A stretch of DNA of 64,000 nt from Enoplolaimus lenunculus (Eukaryota > Nematoda > Enoplea > Enoplida > Thoracostomopsidae), in NCBI GenBank assembly GCA_030248215.1, contig JASANG010001073.1, positions 204,561-268,560 on the forward strand, read 5' to 3'. The position numbers were made by a program, and so were the translations under genes. The notes under the pieces were generated by a model. That model had not been told where the DNA came from, made no database searches, and worked only from the letters and a program-made list of their open reading frames with translations. The stretch's first letter is position 1. Each line of letters opens with the position of its first letter. Below are positions 1 through 13,230 of this stretch, one piece after another.

Positions 1-2
1 GA

Positions 3-165
3 CCAAGAGGCCTACCAATGCAGCGGTGGAGCGATGTGCTACACATAGACCTGAAGAAGAGTGGATTGCATCCTGACAATGCCGAGGACAGAGTCAAATG
101 GCGTCAGAAATCCAATAGAGCCGACCCCAAATAGGGACAAAGGCCAAAGAAGAAGAAGATATATA
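3..165 (+). mobile_element. 3' tail of a non-LTR retrotransposon (LINE)
   Basis: Positions 3-134 read as an open C-terminal tail with the LINE-typical pattern RW-S-D-V, D-LKKSGLHPDNAEDR and KWRQKSNRADP, ending in TAG. A short purine-rich 3' UTR and an (AT)n run at about 160-175 follow. This ending is common in Jockey/RTE-type LINE proteins, and the simple AT tail fits an RTE-like element. The rest of the element lies outside the window. It sits in an intron of the minus-strand adenylyl cyclase, in the opposite orientation. Confidence 0.7.
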
Positions 166-802
166 TATATACTTCGATATAAAACAAAAACTTAATCACA
201 CCTTCGACATGAAACAAAAACTTAATTCAAAGTTGAAATTCAACAGTAAAATTTAGTTTCCTGTGACTTACATCAGTCGTCAGTCCTCATAGACTACTCA
301 CGCCTTAAAATATTATTACGTACTAAGAAAATTTTAATCTGTAAAAAATTTAAAATTTACTCTCAAAATCCCACATTTTGATTTTTTCGTTAACCCTAGT
401 TTGAAGCGTGAAATTTGAACCGCCCATAAATTTCTCGTTAACCATACCCTAGGTTCAATCTGCTATTCAGATCAACCGAGGCCAAACAATAACTAACAGA
501 TCTCTCCAAATAACCATAAAGCAGAATCAACACTGATTGTCGGTAATGCGTTTAATCATATAATAAACTTGATTCGACAATTAGTTTAGCAGCTGTTCAG
601 CCTAGGCCATAAATTGTTATACCGAGACCGAGACAAAACTCTCATTTATGGTTATTTTCGAGCAATAACCGCGACCGATTTTTCTAGTTTATGAAAAACA
701 CAATTAAGTGAAGTATTTAAATTTTCTTGACTTTTCTCGCTGTTTAGATGAAGGAATAATCGGTGCCACCCGGTTATGCATATATAATACAAATACATGT
801 AC

Positions 803-3800
803 CGGTTGCAGAGGCAGCTGGTGTTGTAAACATTTCTGCAACATCCGACTGCGCCATCATTTCGTCGTAGATCACTCGGGGCATTACTGATTCGATCATA
901 TTTTCGTTCAGACGTTGTTCGACTTCTAGATTTCGCCGTGCCATCAGCGATTCGCCGACTTTTAGAAATGTTTTGCGCTCACGCACCTGAATGCAGAACA
1001 CAATGAAACTCAATTAAAATCTGTTAAAAAATAAGAATCCGTGTCAAGATATACGTATCTTTGATGCCAGCTTCACGTCACAACCAGTTAATTAAACTAT
1101 CCAGAGTTGCAACAGGGACTAAACATTGCCGTTTCAGGAACAAAAATATGCAATATTACCAGAACGGAAAAGGAACCGGACCATAAATTTGAAATAAGTT
1201 TCATTGCCGAACTACTGTTAAACGCGCGTTTAACAAATTTTTTATCGGGTTTATCATCTGGTATTTATTAACCTTGGACCATACATACGTACATAGGATT
1301 TTTAAATCGAACAACTTATTAACGCATTTTAACGAGTTGCAAAGATATTTCCTTCGAAATAATTTTTCCAACCAAAATTTTCTAGTGTGAAGAGAACCCG
1401 GAATCAAATTTTAGCAGGAATTCCGGTGGGACTCAGATTATCACCAAATTCCAAGCACAATAAACCTGCATATACGTACAATAAATATCTGCGTTGAAAT
1501 GTGCAAAATAAAAGCTGGCAACAAATAGTAAGTCTGTGGTCTGGAAGTAACCAGATGACGAAACAAAACGCCATAGCAAAATAATACGTAGGCATTTTTA
1601 CGCAACTAACCTGACTTAAAATGAAAATATGCAGCCCAAGGATGTGTACAGCAACGTGAAGCAATAGTTTAACAGCAATTGGGTCAGCTGGCAACCGTTG
1701 TAAGCTGATTATCTCATACAAAGCCGAATAGATGGCGCTCGATACGATACACACGTACAACGGCAGTGGAATAATTGTGTATAACACAAGTATTACCTTA
1801 AAGATAAGCGGAACAACTTTTAGCAGAACAATATATAAGTTTAACACGTTTTCAGTTCCGGCTTAATATCCGGAAAAACCAACAACCAACAGCTGTATTT
1901 GGTTTCGGTGACCGGTATAAATAGGAAGTTTTTTTCAAAATTCGAAATGGGTTTTTTGAATCTGAATGGTTTTTTGAAAAATGAAAGCAAACAATTAATT
2001 TTAAATGAGTAAACAAACACATACTTTTACGCGACACAAATACTACTAACAGTGCACAAATTCCTTTCGATCGCTACAGATAACTGGAATGAAAATTTGA
2101 GGCCGGAACTTTTTATTTACCATTTAAATTGGAATAAAGTAGTATATATATAATATATATATATTTATATATTTATATATATGTCGTGTTACTAGTTCCC
2201 CGGTTACCATTACAAGAACATCCGGGTCGTAACCAATGTCTCTTCACGATTACAACACAATACAATGGCGGTGACTAATAACACTAACCTCTAGCGAACT
2301 GATGAAAGCGCCGACCGAGCTCAGTATACTCGGCTCGACTGTGAAAAACAACAGACTCAGTATGCAGACTAAAAACATTACAATGAACGATGTCGGCAAA
2401 TAAAAACGGGTATAATGCCGTGAGAATGTAAACGCAAGCATGCATAGTACAGCGACGATGAGCGTTGCGCAACCGGTTTGAAATTCCATTACGTCTGCGA
2501 TTGAGTTTGCAACTGACAAATGAAATATGAGCCACAGCGCGCACGATAAAATAATATAGCCAAGGCCCCAACGAAATCGTGTTCGTAGCTGTGGGAACGA
2601 ATTACGCCAATATTGTCGTTCAAGCACTGGTGAACTGAATTGCGGATTCCACCATCGTGAAGACTCGCGTTCGAACAAAAACACCGATTTTCGCTTGCGC
2701 AGCCTACTGCTACTGCCTTCTAAAATAATTACCAAACATGCAGCATGTTTAACCAATTAGTACAGTTGGGCCATAATAATTATTGTTATATTTAAATAAT
2801 ATATATAATATATATACATATATATACGTATCAGGGTGCAACCGGAATTACAATTTACCGAAACCGGAATTTGAAAATTTCACCGGAACCGGAAAGTGAA
2901 AAATGCATTTCACCAAAAATTTCATTTTAATCTTATTTTTTGCTCTATTTGTGAAATAACCTTAGTCGAACATAGGTATTTATTTTATTTGTTGTTTTTT
3001 AGATTTTCATCCTCGATTGATGTGAAATCCAATATCAATGGCTTATATTCGGCGTACAAGTGGCTTTCAAAAGAGATTCTTAAAAATTAGCAAAGTTAAT
3101 AAAACGGCCAAATTATAACACAGGAATTTTTAAATCCGGTAAAAATTTACCGGAACCGGAACCAGAAGGTAAAAAAATCCCCGAACCGGAACCGGAATTC
3201 CGGTTGCACCCTGATACGTATATAATATATATAGCTGTACATAATACCGAAACTCAGTCAAGCTTGCTTGTCGGTTGTCATGCACACTTAAGAACGTAAG
3301 TTTATATACGTCTAAATAGTAAACAAAAACTAGCAAGTGCAGCCATATAACCTAATGGCTACTGCCTAATTGCCATAAGTAAATATCACAATATAATATA
3401 TAGTATAAATATACACATGTATTAGAGTTGCCCCAGGATATATATGTATACATATAGTACAGATACATATATAAATCAGGGTGCAACTGGAATTACAATT
3501 TACCCGAACAATCGAAACCATAATTTGAAAAATTAACCGGATCCGGAACCGGAAAGCGTAAAATGCATGCCACCGAAATATTCATTTTAATTTTATTTTT
3601 TACTGTATTATTGGTGAATTAACCTTAGTTGGGTATTGACTTAATCTTCTGTATTTTAGATTTTCCTTATCCACTGAAGCGAAATCTACCTTCGATGGTT
3701 TGTTTTCGGTGAGTAATTAAATCTATATATTTCATTTTCAGCGTCACTAATTGAACAGGCTTGTAACAAGCAATCTAATTTCAGCGTTAAAGGGTTTTAG

Positions 3801-6526
3801 GTGCGAGGAATCCAAATAGGCTGTTTACAAACCTCCAAAACCGATAACTGAGTAGTTAGCTAATAGATAATTTGCATATTGGCATAGTTTATAAGCCCAA
3901 ATTAGGACGTTTTACAATATTTTAGTAATTATTAAGGTTAAAGGCAATTTAATATCAACACTAAAGGGTTTTTAGGTGCGAGGAATTTGAATAAAAGGTT
4001 TACAAACTCCCAAAACCGATACGTAATTGAATAGTTCGCTAATAGCTAATTTGCATATTAGCTCAATTGACAAGACAAAATTAAGACTTTTTAAATTATT
4101 TCAATAATTATTAGGGTTACTGAAGGTTCTTGGGTGCGAGGAACCTAAATAGACTGTTTACAAAGCTCCACAACCGATAATTGAGTAGTTCTTGGCTACT
4201 AGATAGTTTGCATATAAGAATAATTGACCAGTCGTAGTGGGACTACATTTATTTAGCGAAGCTCGAACAAACGTAAGCAATTAAGGTAATATGCAAATTA
4301 GTTATTAGCTAACTATTCATTTACCGGTTTTGGAGGTTTGTAAGCAATTTCGTCAGATTCCTCGCACCCAAAAACCCTTCAGCCATCCTAATAATTATTG
4401 GATTAATTTAAAAAGTCCTAAATTTGTCTCGTCAAAGCAAATATGGAAATTATCTATTAGCTAACTATTCGACAATTGCTTTTAAAGGTCTGTAGACAAT
4501 TTATTCAGATTCCTCGCACCCGAAAACCCATTATTGCTGAAATTAGATTGCTTGTAACCCTAATAATTAGTGAAACATTGTAAAAACACCTAATTTAGGC
4601 TTATCAATTATACTTATATGCAAGTTATCTATTAGCTAACTACTCAATTATCGGTTTTAGACGTTTGTAAACAATTTATTCAGATACGTCGCACCAAAAA
4701 ACCTTCAGTAAACCCTAATAATTATTTAAAAAGTCCTAATTTTGTCTTGTCAATTAAGCTAATATGCAAATTAGCTATTAGCTAACTATTCAATTATCGG
4801 TTTTGGAGGTTTGTAAACAATTTATTCACATTCCTCGCACTCAAAAACTTTCAGTAAACCCTAATAATTATTGAAATAATTTAAAAGGTCCTAGTTTTGT
4901 CTTGTCAATTATGCTAATATGCAAATTAGCTACACTTCGCTCGTAGTTTTTTCGAAAATAAAATATTTTATGCAATTTCTATCATTCAATACGTAATTGT
5001 CTTCACAAATAAAACGGCGTAAATCCCACAAGTAACGCTGCTAATGCTCCGGACACGGCAAATAAATTAGCTTTCACGTTCGGCATTTTATACTACAAGT
5101 TTCACAGCGTAATTAATATATACTTGTGGCGGCACAGTTGTCAAAATGTCTGAAGTAGCAGTTCAGGACACAACATAATATATAAATATACATAATACAT
5201 TTAATTAATGAAATATAAACACTGGTTTTACCGCTTCGATTAGTCTGCTGTGGAGATGGTTCTTCTCGACTGCCCCCGTTTCGACGGCTTCCACTGCCAG
5301 CAGGACTAGAACGATTGCGATTTCCATTTGACTGACGACTGAGCTCAGCACCACCCTCGCTCTGAATATCCCTTGTTTGATTTCCTAGCCGTCCCTCACT
5401 GTGGCAACCATTCCCTTCACCTCCCCGAGATGAAAGAGCTCCACCACCATTCCCCCCTTCAGGCGCAGACCCGCAACTCAGCATTCCCGATACTGAACGA
5501 GGATGGGAGCTGTTTTCGTTACCGTTCGGAGAGCCACTGGCTGGATGACTTTTTCCACAAGAGCCATCTTTACCTCCTCCTCCCACCGCGGTTCCATTCG
5601 ACAAAGACGAATGTTTGGACCCTATAGAATTTCCACTCTTATTACTACACGGCGCATCTCCTCCACAGCCGCCTGACCGTGCCGCACGTAACTGTTGTCT
5701 AATACCACGATTTAAATTGCACCCATCACTTTGTGGCCGACTACGGTCGTCGTGTTGATTGTAACGTCGGTGTTGAGTTGGCTGTTGTAGCTGTTGCTGT
5801 TGGTCATCGCCGTCTCCGAAACCATTATCATCGCCGCATTCATCATGGTCCTGATAATAACCAAGTCAAATATATAATACGTAGGTCAAGCTGATACCTC
5901 AAACGGATTCAAGTTCGCGCATAACTACTTTCAGATTGTGTTATTTAAAATCTCATTGTGTTTTTGGATTTTGTAGTTCAGACATCCAGAATAAGTCATT
6001 ACATTCGTGTACATCTAAATACATATTGGCTATTGCATGAGTACGTGGGACATAAATATAAATAGCACCAGAGATGTAATAAACATTATGTAGAGATTAC
6101 CAGACGACAGTATGAATAAAAACATGTATATATACCTATTCACTATGTAAAATTCTATAAAAGGACGAGATCCTGATTGATAAAGAGGTTTCAACAGTCT
6201 GACAACATAATTGTGCGGGTAACCTAAGACCAAGAATAATAAGATATACAATTTCAAAAAATGCGACTGAACTGACTTGTTTTACTAGCATCGGCGCCTC
6301 CACATCGCTACTAGGCCGCTTATCAGGGTTACCCATTATATTTGTGTGATGGCGGCGAATACTAGGATAGCGTTCCAAATGACTGCGGCATATTCGAGCA
6401 AAAGAACGACTTAACGTCGAAATATTTCGTTGGCGTGACGTAAACGATGAAGATCCACCGCCGCGTGCGCCAGTACCGCTGTTACTATCACGATCCCTGT
6501 GGAAGGATAGTGATAGCGACTTCGAC
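803..6526 (-). CDS. Adenylyl cyclase, ADCY9/ACY-3-like (5' half; continues off the left edge)
   Basis: This membrane enzyme makes cAMP from ATP. Exons in transcript order are 6526-6286, 5850-5232, 2719-2289, 1796-1611 and 986-803. Phases agree at every junction, and the donors are strong (GTTAGT at 2288 and 1610). The first two exons encode a long cytoplasmic N-terminus rich in Ser, Gly, Asn and Gln. The third carries the ADCY9-like pre-membrane motif FSSPVLERQYW and the first helices. The fourth has LVLYTIIPLPL, the conserved helix 4-5 signature, and helix 6. The fifth has TFLKVGESLMARRNLEVE and ENMIESVMPRVI, the linker leading into the C1 catalytic domain, which matches ADCY9. The C1, M2 and C2 parts would lie left of position 1. 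No start codon was identified, so a 5' exon is missing. The donor at 6285 could instead be at 6276. Confidence 0.9.
2832..3213. mobile_element. hAT-like miniature element with 8-bp target duplication
   Basis: The 382-bp element starts CAGGGTGCAACCGGAATT and ends with the inverse. It is flanked on both sides by the identical octamer ATACGTAT (2824-2831 and 3214-3221). CAGGG-type ends with an 8-bp target duplication are diagnostic of the hAT superfamily. It has no coding capacity. It lies in the large intron (2720-5231) of the minus-strand cyclase. Confidence 0.88.
3477..3712. mobile_element. Truncated copy of the same hAT miniature element
   Basis: It begins CAGGGTGCAACTGG and is collinear with the intact copy at 2832 up to the stretch TTCGGTGAG. 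It then stops short of the right end, just before the satellite array. Confidence 0.7.
3745..4940. repeat. Satellite array of about 150/175-bp monomers in two opposed blocks
   Basis: The marker GTGCGAGGAA occurs at 3801, 3976 and 4134. Its reverse complement, allowing changes, occurs at 4358, 4510, 4685 and 4831. Three monomers therefore point one way and about four the other, with the switch near 4245-4290. Spacings are 175 and 158, then 152, 175 and 146. Each monomer also carries TTAGCTATTAGCTAACTATT and a CCCTAATAATTATT block. The array lies within a cyclase intron. Confidence 0.85.
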
Positions 6527-6876
6527 CTGAGGGAAGGAATTTTGCGAGTTTATTTTTATTTCAAACGACTCGGCGGAACCCAACCGAGGCGTTTGACCTG
6601 GAAAAGTATCAAAACCCGTCAAATAAGTACACGTAGTATCTGGCTCCAGTATCCAGCATAAACCTACCGAACACTGGATATTTATTTACGGTTAGAAAGT
6701 CGCTAATATTATAAAACTGCTCTTTCGCTTTATACACGTAGATACGTTGTTAAACAGTTTGATGTGATGTGATTGCATTTCCATGCAAATTAAAAACAGC
6801 TTGATTTTTCCAACTGAAGTAAATTGAACAATCGAAGCTAACAGTTTTAGGAAATTTTAATTTTAGGAATATGCCA

Positions 6877-7040
6877 AGTAATCAGCCTTGGCGCAGTGCG
6901 TCTGCCTGACACAGAAGATCGCTAGTTCAAAACCACCCGTAACCCGCTTTTCCAGCTGCTTAATAAAAGGTGTGAAGCCCCTGTTCGTACCTAGACTGAA
7001 TCACTATAACTTACTACCTAAGCATACATTTTTGCGCAAC
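6877..7040 (+). mobile_element. tRNA-derived SINE, family 3
   Basis: A tRNA-like head (CAGCCTTGGCGCAGTGCGTC, then a B-box-like GCTAGTTCAAAACC) is followed by a tail reading TTTTCCAGCTGCTTAATAAA and CGTACCTAGACTGA. Both tail parts recur in the copies at 42487 and 42735. Confidence 0.65.
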
Positions 7041-7235
7041 TCAAGATCTCAGGATTCTTCATTCGGTCAACATTCGGTTGCGTGAAAGCTCACCGTCTGG
7101 TTCCGTAAAAATTCATCGTCTGGTTCCCGTAAAAATTCACCACCCGGCTCCGGTATCAGGTCGCACCCTGCTATCCTTAGCAAACGCATATGCCGAAGCT
7201 TGTCCGGAGTACATAGAGGAACAAAGCAAGGTGGT

Positions 7236-7480
7236 GTGATAAGTTGGGCAGGCTAGGGTACGACGGTTTTAATTCTGACTGCTCAGCAGCTGAAGATGAG
7301 GGACGCTCTCAGGAGGTTTCGATCTCGATCGACAGATTATCAGTCCAGCGCGCTAGCCACTGAGCCACGCCGCCTCACAATCAACAGGAGTTTTTTCTGT
7401 TTTACTGCCTTATAAGAACCTCAGCATTATACACATGCATCTTGGTTCTTCCATGTTTTTACTGCTGCTGCATATGAAGG
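7236..7480 (-). mobile_element. tRNA-derived SINE, family 2
   Basis: On the minus strand it has a tRNA-like head with GAGGTTTCGATCTC-type B-box sequence and an A-box-like CAGTGGCTAGCGCGC. It is collinear with the plus-strand copy at 53995-54240, including the shared end TTGGTTCTTCCATGTTTTT. A short ORF (7435-7641) partly inside it is fortuitous. Confidence 0.7.
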
Positions 7481-8294
7481 CACTACCTACATATGCAACA
7501 GAGACTTTTACCGATGTGCAGCATCAGCTTGATGAGGTTATTACTTGCCTCTATGCAACTGCATGTCACAGGTGGCACCGAATTACGCGCCGTGGTCATA
7601 TCCGGAGGGTCCGAACAACAATTTCCCGTGACACAATTTAGTTAGAATCCGAACGCAGCACAGTAATTTTATCACAATACCATAGGCAAAATGTCGCGTG
7701 ACGCGATAAATACGGCAAATAACACATAAATTAACAGTAATTTCTCATCATGAGAGTAGACCATAAAAACGGTATCGTACTCCCAGGTACATTCTTAGTA
7801 AAACGCACATAAAATTTGAACGTTAGTGTATTTTGCTGGCCCCGGCCCGAGTAAAATCCCGGCTCCGGGACAACTCTAACCCACAAATGAATCAGGTAAT
7901 TGTGAGGCAGCGTGTATCGGTAGGTAGTGCAGTGGACTGATACTGAGAATCTGATCAAAAGCGTAAAAGTTTCACATTGGACTGATTCACACCCTGAGTC
8001 TTTAAAAAATTCACTGTCAATAAATAATTCTGTGCCTTGAAATCATTCTGTTTTTACTTAGGAACACTAGCTAAGTGGTCAACGAAGAGAGTTAAATATT
8101 ACAGACTTTACTTTTAACAAGATAAAAGTGTTCCCCTAACAATAAAAACTTCAGCTGTGTTTTTAAACTCTGCTAATTTGCTACCGATAACAATTTTGTC
8201 TATATATGACCATTTAAATAGGCCAAAGTTCATATCAAAAGTGCGAGAAACAACAGGACATCAGCAATGCTGAAAATAGATTAATGGCCACAAT

Positions 8295-8425
8295 CAGGGT
8301 GCAACCGGAATTCCGGTTCCGGTAGGAAAATCGGGTATTTTTCACTATACGGTTTTGGTAATAAATCCGATATTTTTTCACCGGAATTTTTCGGTTTTTT
8401 CGGTATTGAAGATTTTTCTCATTTG
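8295..8425. mobile_element. hAT-like element, left-end fragment
   Basis: It starts CAGGGTGCAACCGGAATTCC, the same end as the intact element at 2832, then runs through CGG-rich sequence into unrelated DNA. No right end was found. Confidence 0.6.
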
Positions 8426-10020
8426 ACAATTTAAGAAAAATTAACATATATTCAAACTTATTTCTCTAAACTTGTCCGTGCGCGTATTGCCGAAATTTTC
8501 AATTTGTGCCATAATCCAGTATTTATCATATGTTTCCACCGACTGGATTTGTTTCAGGATTTTGGCATTTTAAATGGTGTGTCTACAGTAAAATAGCATT
8601 TGCACGCGCCGATGTAATAAATGTTCCACCCACCCCATTAGGAACAGCATCAAAATACACATGTTAGCTGGAGGCAAGGTACAGTTTCATAGCCGTACTT
8701 AGATAGTGTTAATTGTCCAGACTCTGTCGGAAGGGACTTTGGATAAATACATGTTGTCTGTAGGATGTCAGGACTTAACGTTAGCACACGCGCATTTAAA
8801 ACACACGCTGTGCACACATATTCAAACGTATCATTCAACGCAAAAAATTGAGTGCCTTCCGAGGGACTGTGGATAATGACAGTTCCCGATAATAATGTCA
8901 GGACATGTAAATATTTATACCTAGAGCATATTTATTGTCTAAAAGGTCAGACAATGACATATTGATATCTCATACAGTGTATAAGAAAAGCGGGTTGGGA
9001 CAACGCGGGCATCCAAAAGGGAGGGACATTTATTTACAAATGTGCGTGCATTTTAAAGTGGATGACCCATTAATCCATGTGTTTTTTTAAAAGTTGAAGC
9101 CAGCCACAGACTGTAATTGTCCCATGTTGATTCGACATCAACTCGGAAAATTGTTATGTATATAACGGGTATACTGACAATACGTGTCCGTCATAGGACA
9201 ATGGTCGGGTTGCAAAAACAAGAGTTAAGTTGACCTTTTGCTTAGACGCTAGCTTTTAGTTCTGGTTTTGCAGTGAAGTAAATACTCGCATGGGATCTGC
9301 GTTTTTGTCATAATGTTTGACTTTCAAACTTTAAGTCAACTGAACATCTTAAGTTCGAATGCGACTCTAAGTCATATTTTGACCTAAAACACGTTTCTGT
9401 AAACCAGCTACAGCAAACTTGAGCCCGTTCTTAAGTTTTCTGTTATGAATTTTAGCATTTAACGTTGAAATACTAAAGAATTATCCTGACTAAAGTTTCA
9501 AATATTAGTAAATAGTCTGATGCCTACCAATATCGATAACATTAGCTACGACTTAAATCAGTGACTTATAAGTCAAAGGTCGACTTTTAAGTCATGTCTC
9601 CGCACTAAGCCATTGGTTTGCAATTCACTGCTCTCACGTAATCATTGCATAAAAGTAGCCATAAGTGACAATAAAATTTCAAACTCGGAATGTACTTGCC
9701 TTCTTAGTAAAGACAAGAGTGGATGATCACTCTTCAAACAAGAGTGTGCTTCATTGAACGGCTTTTCATTTGTTGCAGCACGAGTGTATGTTTTTGATTT
9801 TGTTCGTTTTCTGTTTTTGTATAGAAAAAAGGAAAACCCAGTTTTCCGATCGAATCCATTTTTCTGAAAAAATGCACCCTATGATTTCAATACCACACCA
9901 CAGCTGATTAATGTTTTATGAAAAAACTTTAGCTACTAAAATTCATGGAATCTCAGGCGAAAGTTCTGCAGAAATCGAGCGAGAAGCCAAACTGAATTTT
10001 AATGCTAAAACATTGTTTTA

Positions 10021-10287
10021 ATCCTTTCTCACATGAATATTTTCTATTTCCCCTGAGACCTACTTTCATGCTAGGATTCGAACTCCAGTGACTGGAGTCG
10101 GAGGCGTATACCATCACCACTCAGCTATAGGAGCTTGACGCTCGAGCCCGAGGGGTCTCTAACGTCTTGTGGTGATTTAGTAGTATGTATACGTGTTTTA
10201 ATTGTTAAACACGGTGCGATATATACTACTTAACTTATATACACAGCGCTGAGTTGCCTACAGGCAACTCAATGTGAGAGGGGTTAA
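10021..10287 (-). mobile_element. tRNA-derived SINE, family 1
   Basis: Read on the minus strand it starts AACCCCTCTCACATTGAG and has an A-box-like region (CTATAGCTGAGTGGTGATGG) and a B box (GGAGTTCGAATCC). It ends CATGTGAGAAAGG. It matches copies at 28661, 56851 and 57147. The tRNA-like part is internal rather than at the 5' end. Confidence 0.75.
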
Positions 10288-10531
10288 ACGTTTTTATTGA
10301 CTAAACTTTATTTTATTTGCATATTGCACAATATTGCTTGAAGAGTTTGTAACAGCCTATTTGAAAGGCTGTACAATTTTAATTATATACTTGATGAATA
10401 GTGTAAAGACCGATCCTTAATTTCTCCTGGGAAAACGAAACCACTGTGAAAGTATGTGGACCTGTATAAAATTGTGCAAAACGTCCCGTGAAAATTTAGA
10501 CTATGTTGGGATCCCATATACATAACCACAC

Positions 10532-11173
10532 CAGGGTTGGAACCGACCCGGTTTTTTGGCCGGACGCATTTTTGGAGCACAAAACAAAACATCAAACAAA
10601 CGGTATTGTGGTTGCAAATCAAGTATATACTTGCCATACATGTCAATCTGTCATGAGAAAATATTAACAAAGATATAAAAATTCCCATGCAAAACGTCCC
10701 ATCGAATCGCAGGAAAACAATTTTAGACCAATGCCCAGGTTTTTACGTGCATCTGTTGTGTATGCACTAAGTGGTAAATATAAGCGAAACCTCAGACAAA
10801 GTGATAAACATTAACAATTGTAATTCCAAATGGATTAATTTTTCACGGCGGGTATGGAAACTGAAGATTAACGTTTACTGATTTTTGATGTCACCACTAC
10901 TCTGAAACTAGTATCAAAGCCAATAACAGATGTGTGGCCAACCATATATCCCACCAAGAGCATAGAGAATAAAATTTGATTTTAAAAATGTCCTCACGTT
11001 AATGATGTATATATAACAGCTATTTCATTTACACCGTCAATAAAAATATTAAGGGTTAGGATCTGGTATAGGGAAATGTTCCGATTTATTTCGGCTGGCG
11101 GCCCGTCCCCGGCCCACTTAGGCCGCGGGTCCAAAATCTTGGCCCGGGCCTTGACCAGGGCCGGTTCCAACTG
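10532..11173. mobile_element. Possible hAT-like non-autonomous element
   Basis: The left end CAGGGTTGGAACCGACCCGG and right end CCAGGGCCGGTTCCAACTG are imperfect inverted repeats about 640 bp apart. No 8-bp duplication was seen at these edges, so the ends are less sure. The small ORF inside (10383-10688, minus) has no recognisable product. Confidence 0.5.
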
Positions 11174-11790
11174 CGAGCTGCACTGTTTTTCTTATGGTGT
11201 GTTTTACGTTAAGTTATAATCAAATTGCGTGAATACATTGGCAAGGATAAAGGAAAGCAACATCCATAAGACTTGAAAGCCCCTCAAGTTCCATCGACAA
11301 TCAGGGGTGTATCACAAAACAGACCAATGTTCCTGCTGCCTCAGCCTAACAACCCACTCCTTAAAGAGAACCTTGACGAATATTCAAAATAAAAAATTTT
11401 GAATCAAGAAATATGGTTTGACCCCTGTCTTTCTTTTCATACATCCATTTTTTGCGCACCGCAACACAGACCGGTCTCACAGCCTAATTGCACCACAAGA
11501 CGCCTCTGATGTAATGAGTCCCATGGTGGAACAATCCGAGCTTAGGATAGGATCGGTAATAAAAGCATTCCATGCGAGAAAGGGATGAAGTGCCGCTGGT
11601 CCTAGCCAACACTACATACGTAGTGCATTATAGATAACGATAAGTTATTTACATATTAGATTTTTTATTTGACTTTTTATCAGCTGATTAAACGTTTTGT
11701 TCGAAGTTTTATACTTTACCGCAGATACGTTGTAGTTATGAATGAAACTTCCAAGTTAAATTTTTAGTTGCTACGAAACATTTCTTGCCA

Positions 11791-11915
11791 CACCCGTAGC
11801 CAGCTAACCCCCTCTAGCGGTGCAAAAAAGTTTTCAGATGGGGCATTCAAGAGTTTTCAATGACTTTACAAGCGAGGTTGAAAATTTTCTAGGGGGACAA
11901 GATTTGGCACTTTTG
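11791..11915. mobile_element. Fragment of the GTAGCCAGCT repeat family
   Basis: CCCGTAGCCAGCTAAC is followed by GAGGTTGAAAATTTTCTAGG. The same blocks recur at 21186, 33133 and 33664. It is a partial copy. Confidence 0.5.
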
Positions 11916-13230
11916 TTGTACTTTAGAATACCAAAAACAAGCCGGAAAATTAGTTTCCGACACAAAATTGATCAGAACTACAGCGTCATAATTCAAAAAT
12001 TCCAATTTCAAATTCTAGTATATTCTCTTCAACAGGACAATTTGGGTATGTTACCTCAAGTATGCAGACACTTGAAAATATATGATATTCGCAGACAATA
12101 CGTCGAATATCTCATGATATTGAAGAACAAAAGGTGACCTACGCACATGATAATAGCAGACAAATACGACTTTATGAATATGATAGTGGGTGTATAAGCA
12201 GACAAAGTGTTACCAAATGCTACCCGATTATAAGTGAACCCCGTATTAGTGCAGGGGCTTGGGGGAGCAACCCGCCATCCCAGTGGCGCACCGAGAAATT
12301 TGGAATGGGGGTCGCATCCTGCTAGGTTCGTACCTTGGGTTTCCACCTAAAAGTGAACATAGAACCCTTTAGCAGCGACCCATTTAATTTTTTGGCAAAA
12401 TATATGAGATTGGTCAAGTTTTACTACTTGGCCCGATACCAAATTTAGAGTTCTCGTTTCAGTCCCTTAAATTTTTGGCGGGCTGGGTAGCTGGACTAAA
12501 CCGAATTGTTTGTTAAAGTGAACACGATGTGAAAAAATACAGCGAGCGAAGCAAGCGAAAAGCTGCACACTACTTTTAATTCTAGTACTTGGGAGTCTTT
12601 GTGTGCGTAGTTTTTACTTGGAGTTGAAACTGAACGCGGAAAAGCTCGTAGGCAGGATTTAGAATGAGATTTGAAGAATACTAGAGCGAACGGAGCAAGA
12701 TACTATGCATTGTTTCAGCATTAAATCCCTTTGTAAGAGTCTCACAACGTTTATTCATGTACTGCTTGGTCTAAATCAACGAACCGGAACCTTGATGGCC
12801 AATAACTTGTGTAACACTGTGAAGCTTTGCACAATTTTTATAAGTTTTGAGCTGATTAGGTTGGGGAATTTGACTAGGAAGTTTTCCTTTGAACAGCGCC
12901 GCAGGCAAAATTTTTCGAAAAATGAATAATTGTATCAAATGTAAATTATGACACACAATAATTTCGATTGGGGGCGAGTCCTCTCCGGCTCCCCTTTAGG
13001 TACGCTCCTGTCCCATCCTGCGTTGTATTCCTAACAACGCAAAATCGACGAAAAATTTTCGCACTAGAAACTAGTTTTTAAAACAGGAAAACTAAACATG
13101 TTACAAGTGAACGGGAGGAAACTACAAAAGTGCCAAAAAATTTTGCAGAAAGGGGGAGCAGAGCCTACTATGACCCCTCAAGCTACAACACCGTATCTCC
13201 TAGAAGAGAACAAAGGACATATGTCATACT

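Noticed and set aside
5373-5627. Plus-strand frame opposite the cyclase N-terminal exon
   Set aside because: Antisense shadow of the Ser/Gly-rich cyclase exon 5850-5232.
7435-7641. 68-codon frame with a hydrophobic start
   Set aside because: It begins inside a SINE and is not conserved in the sister copy at 53995.
12705-12929. Overlapping plus and minus frames of 60-75 codons
   Set aside because: Both are short, overlap each other and carry no motif or splice context.
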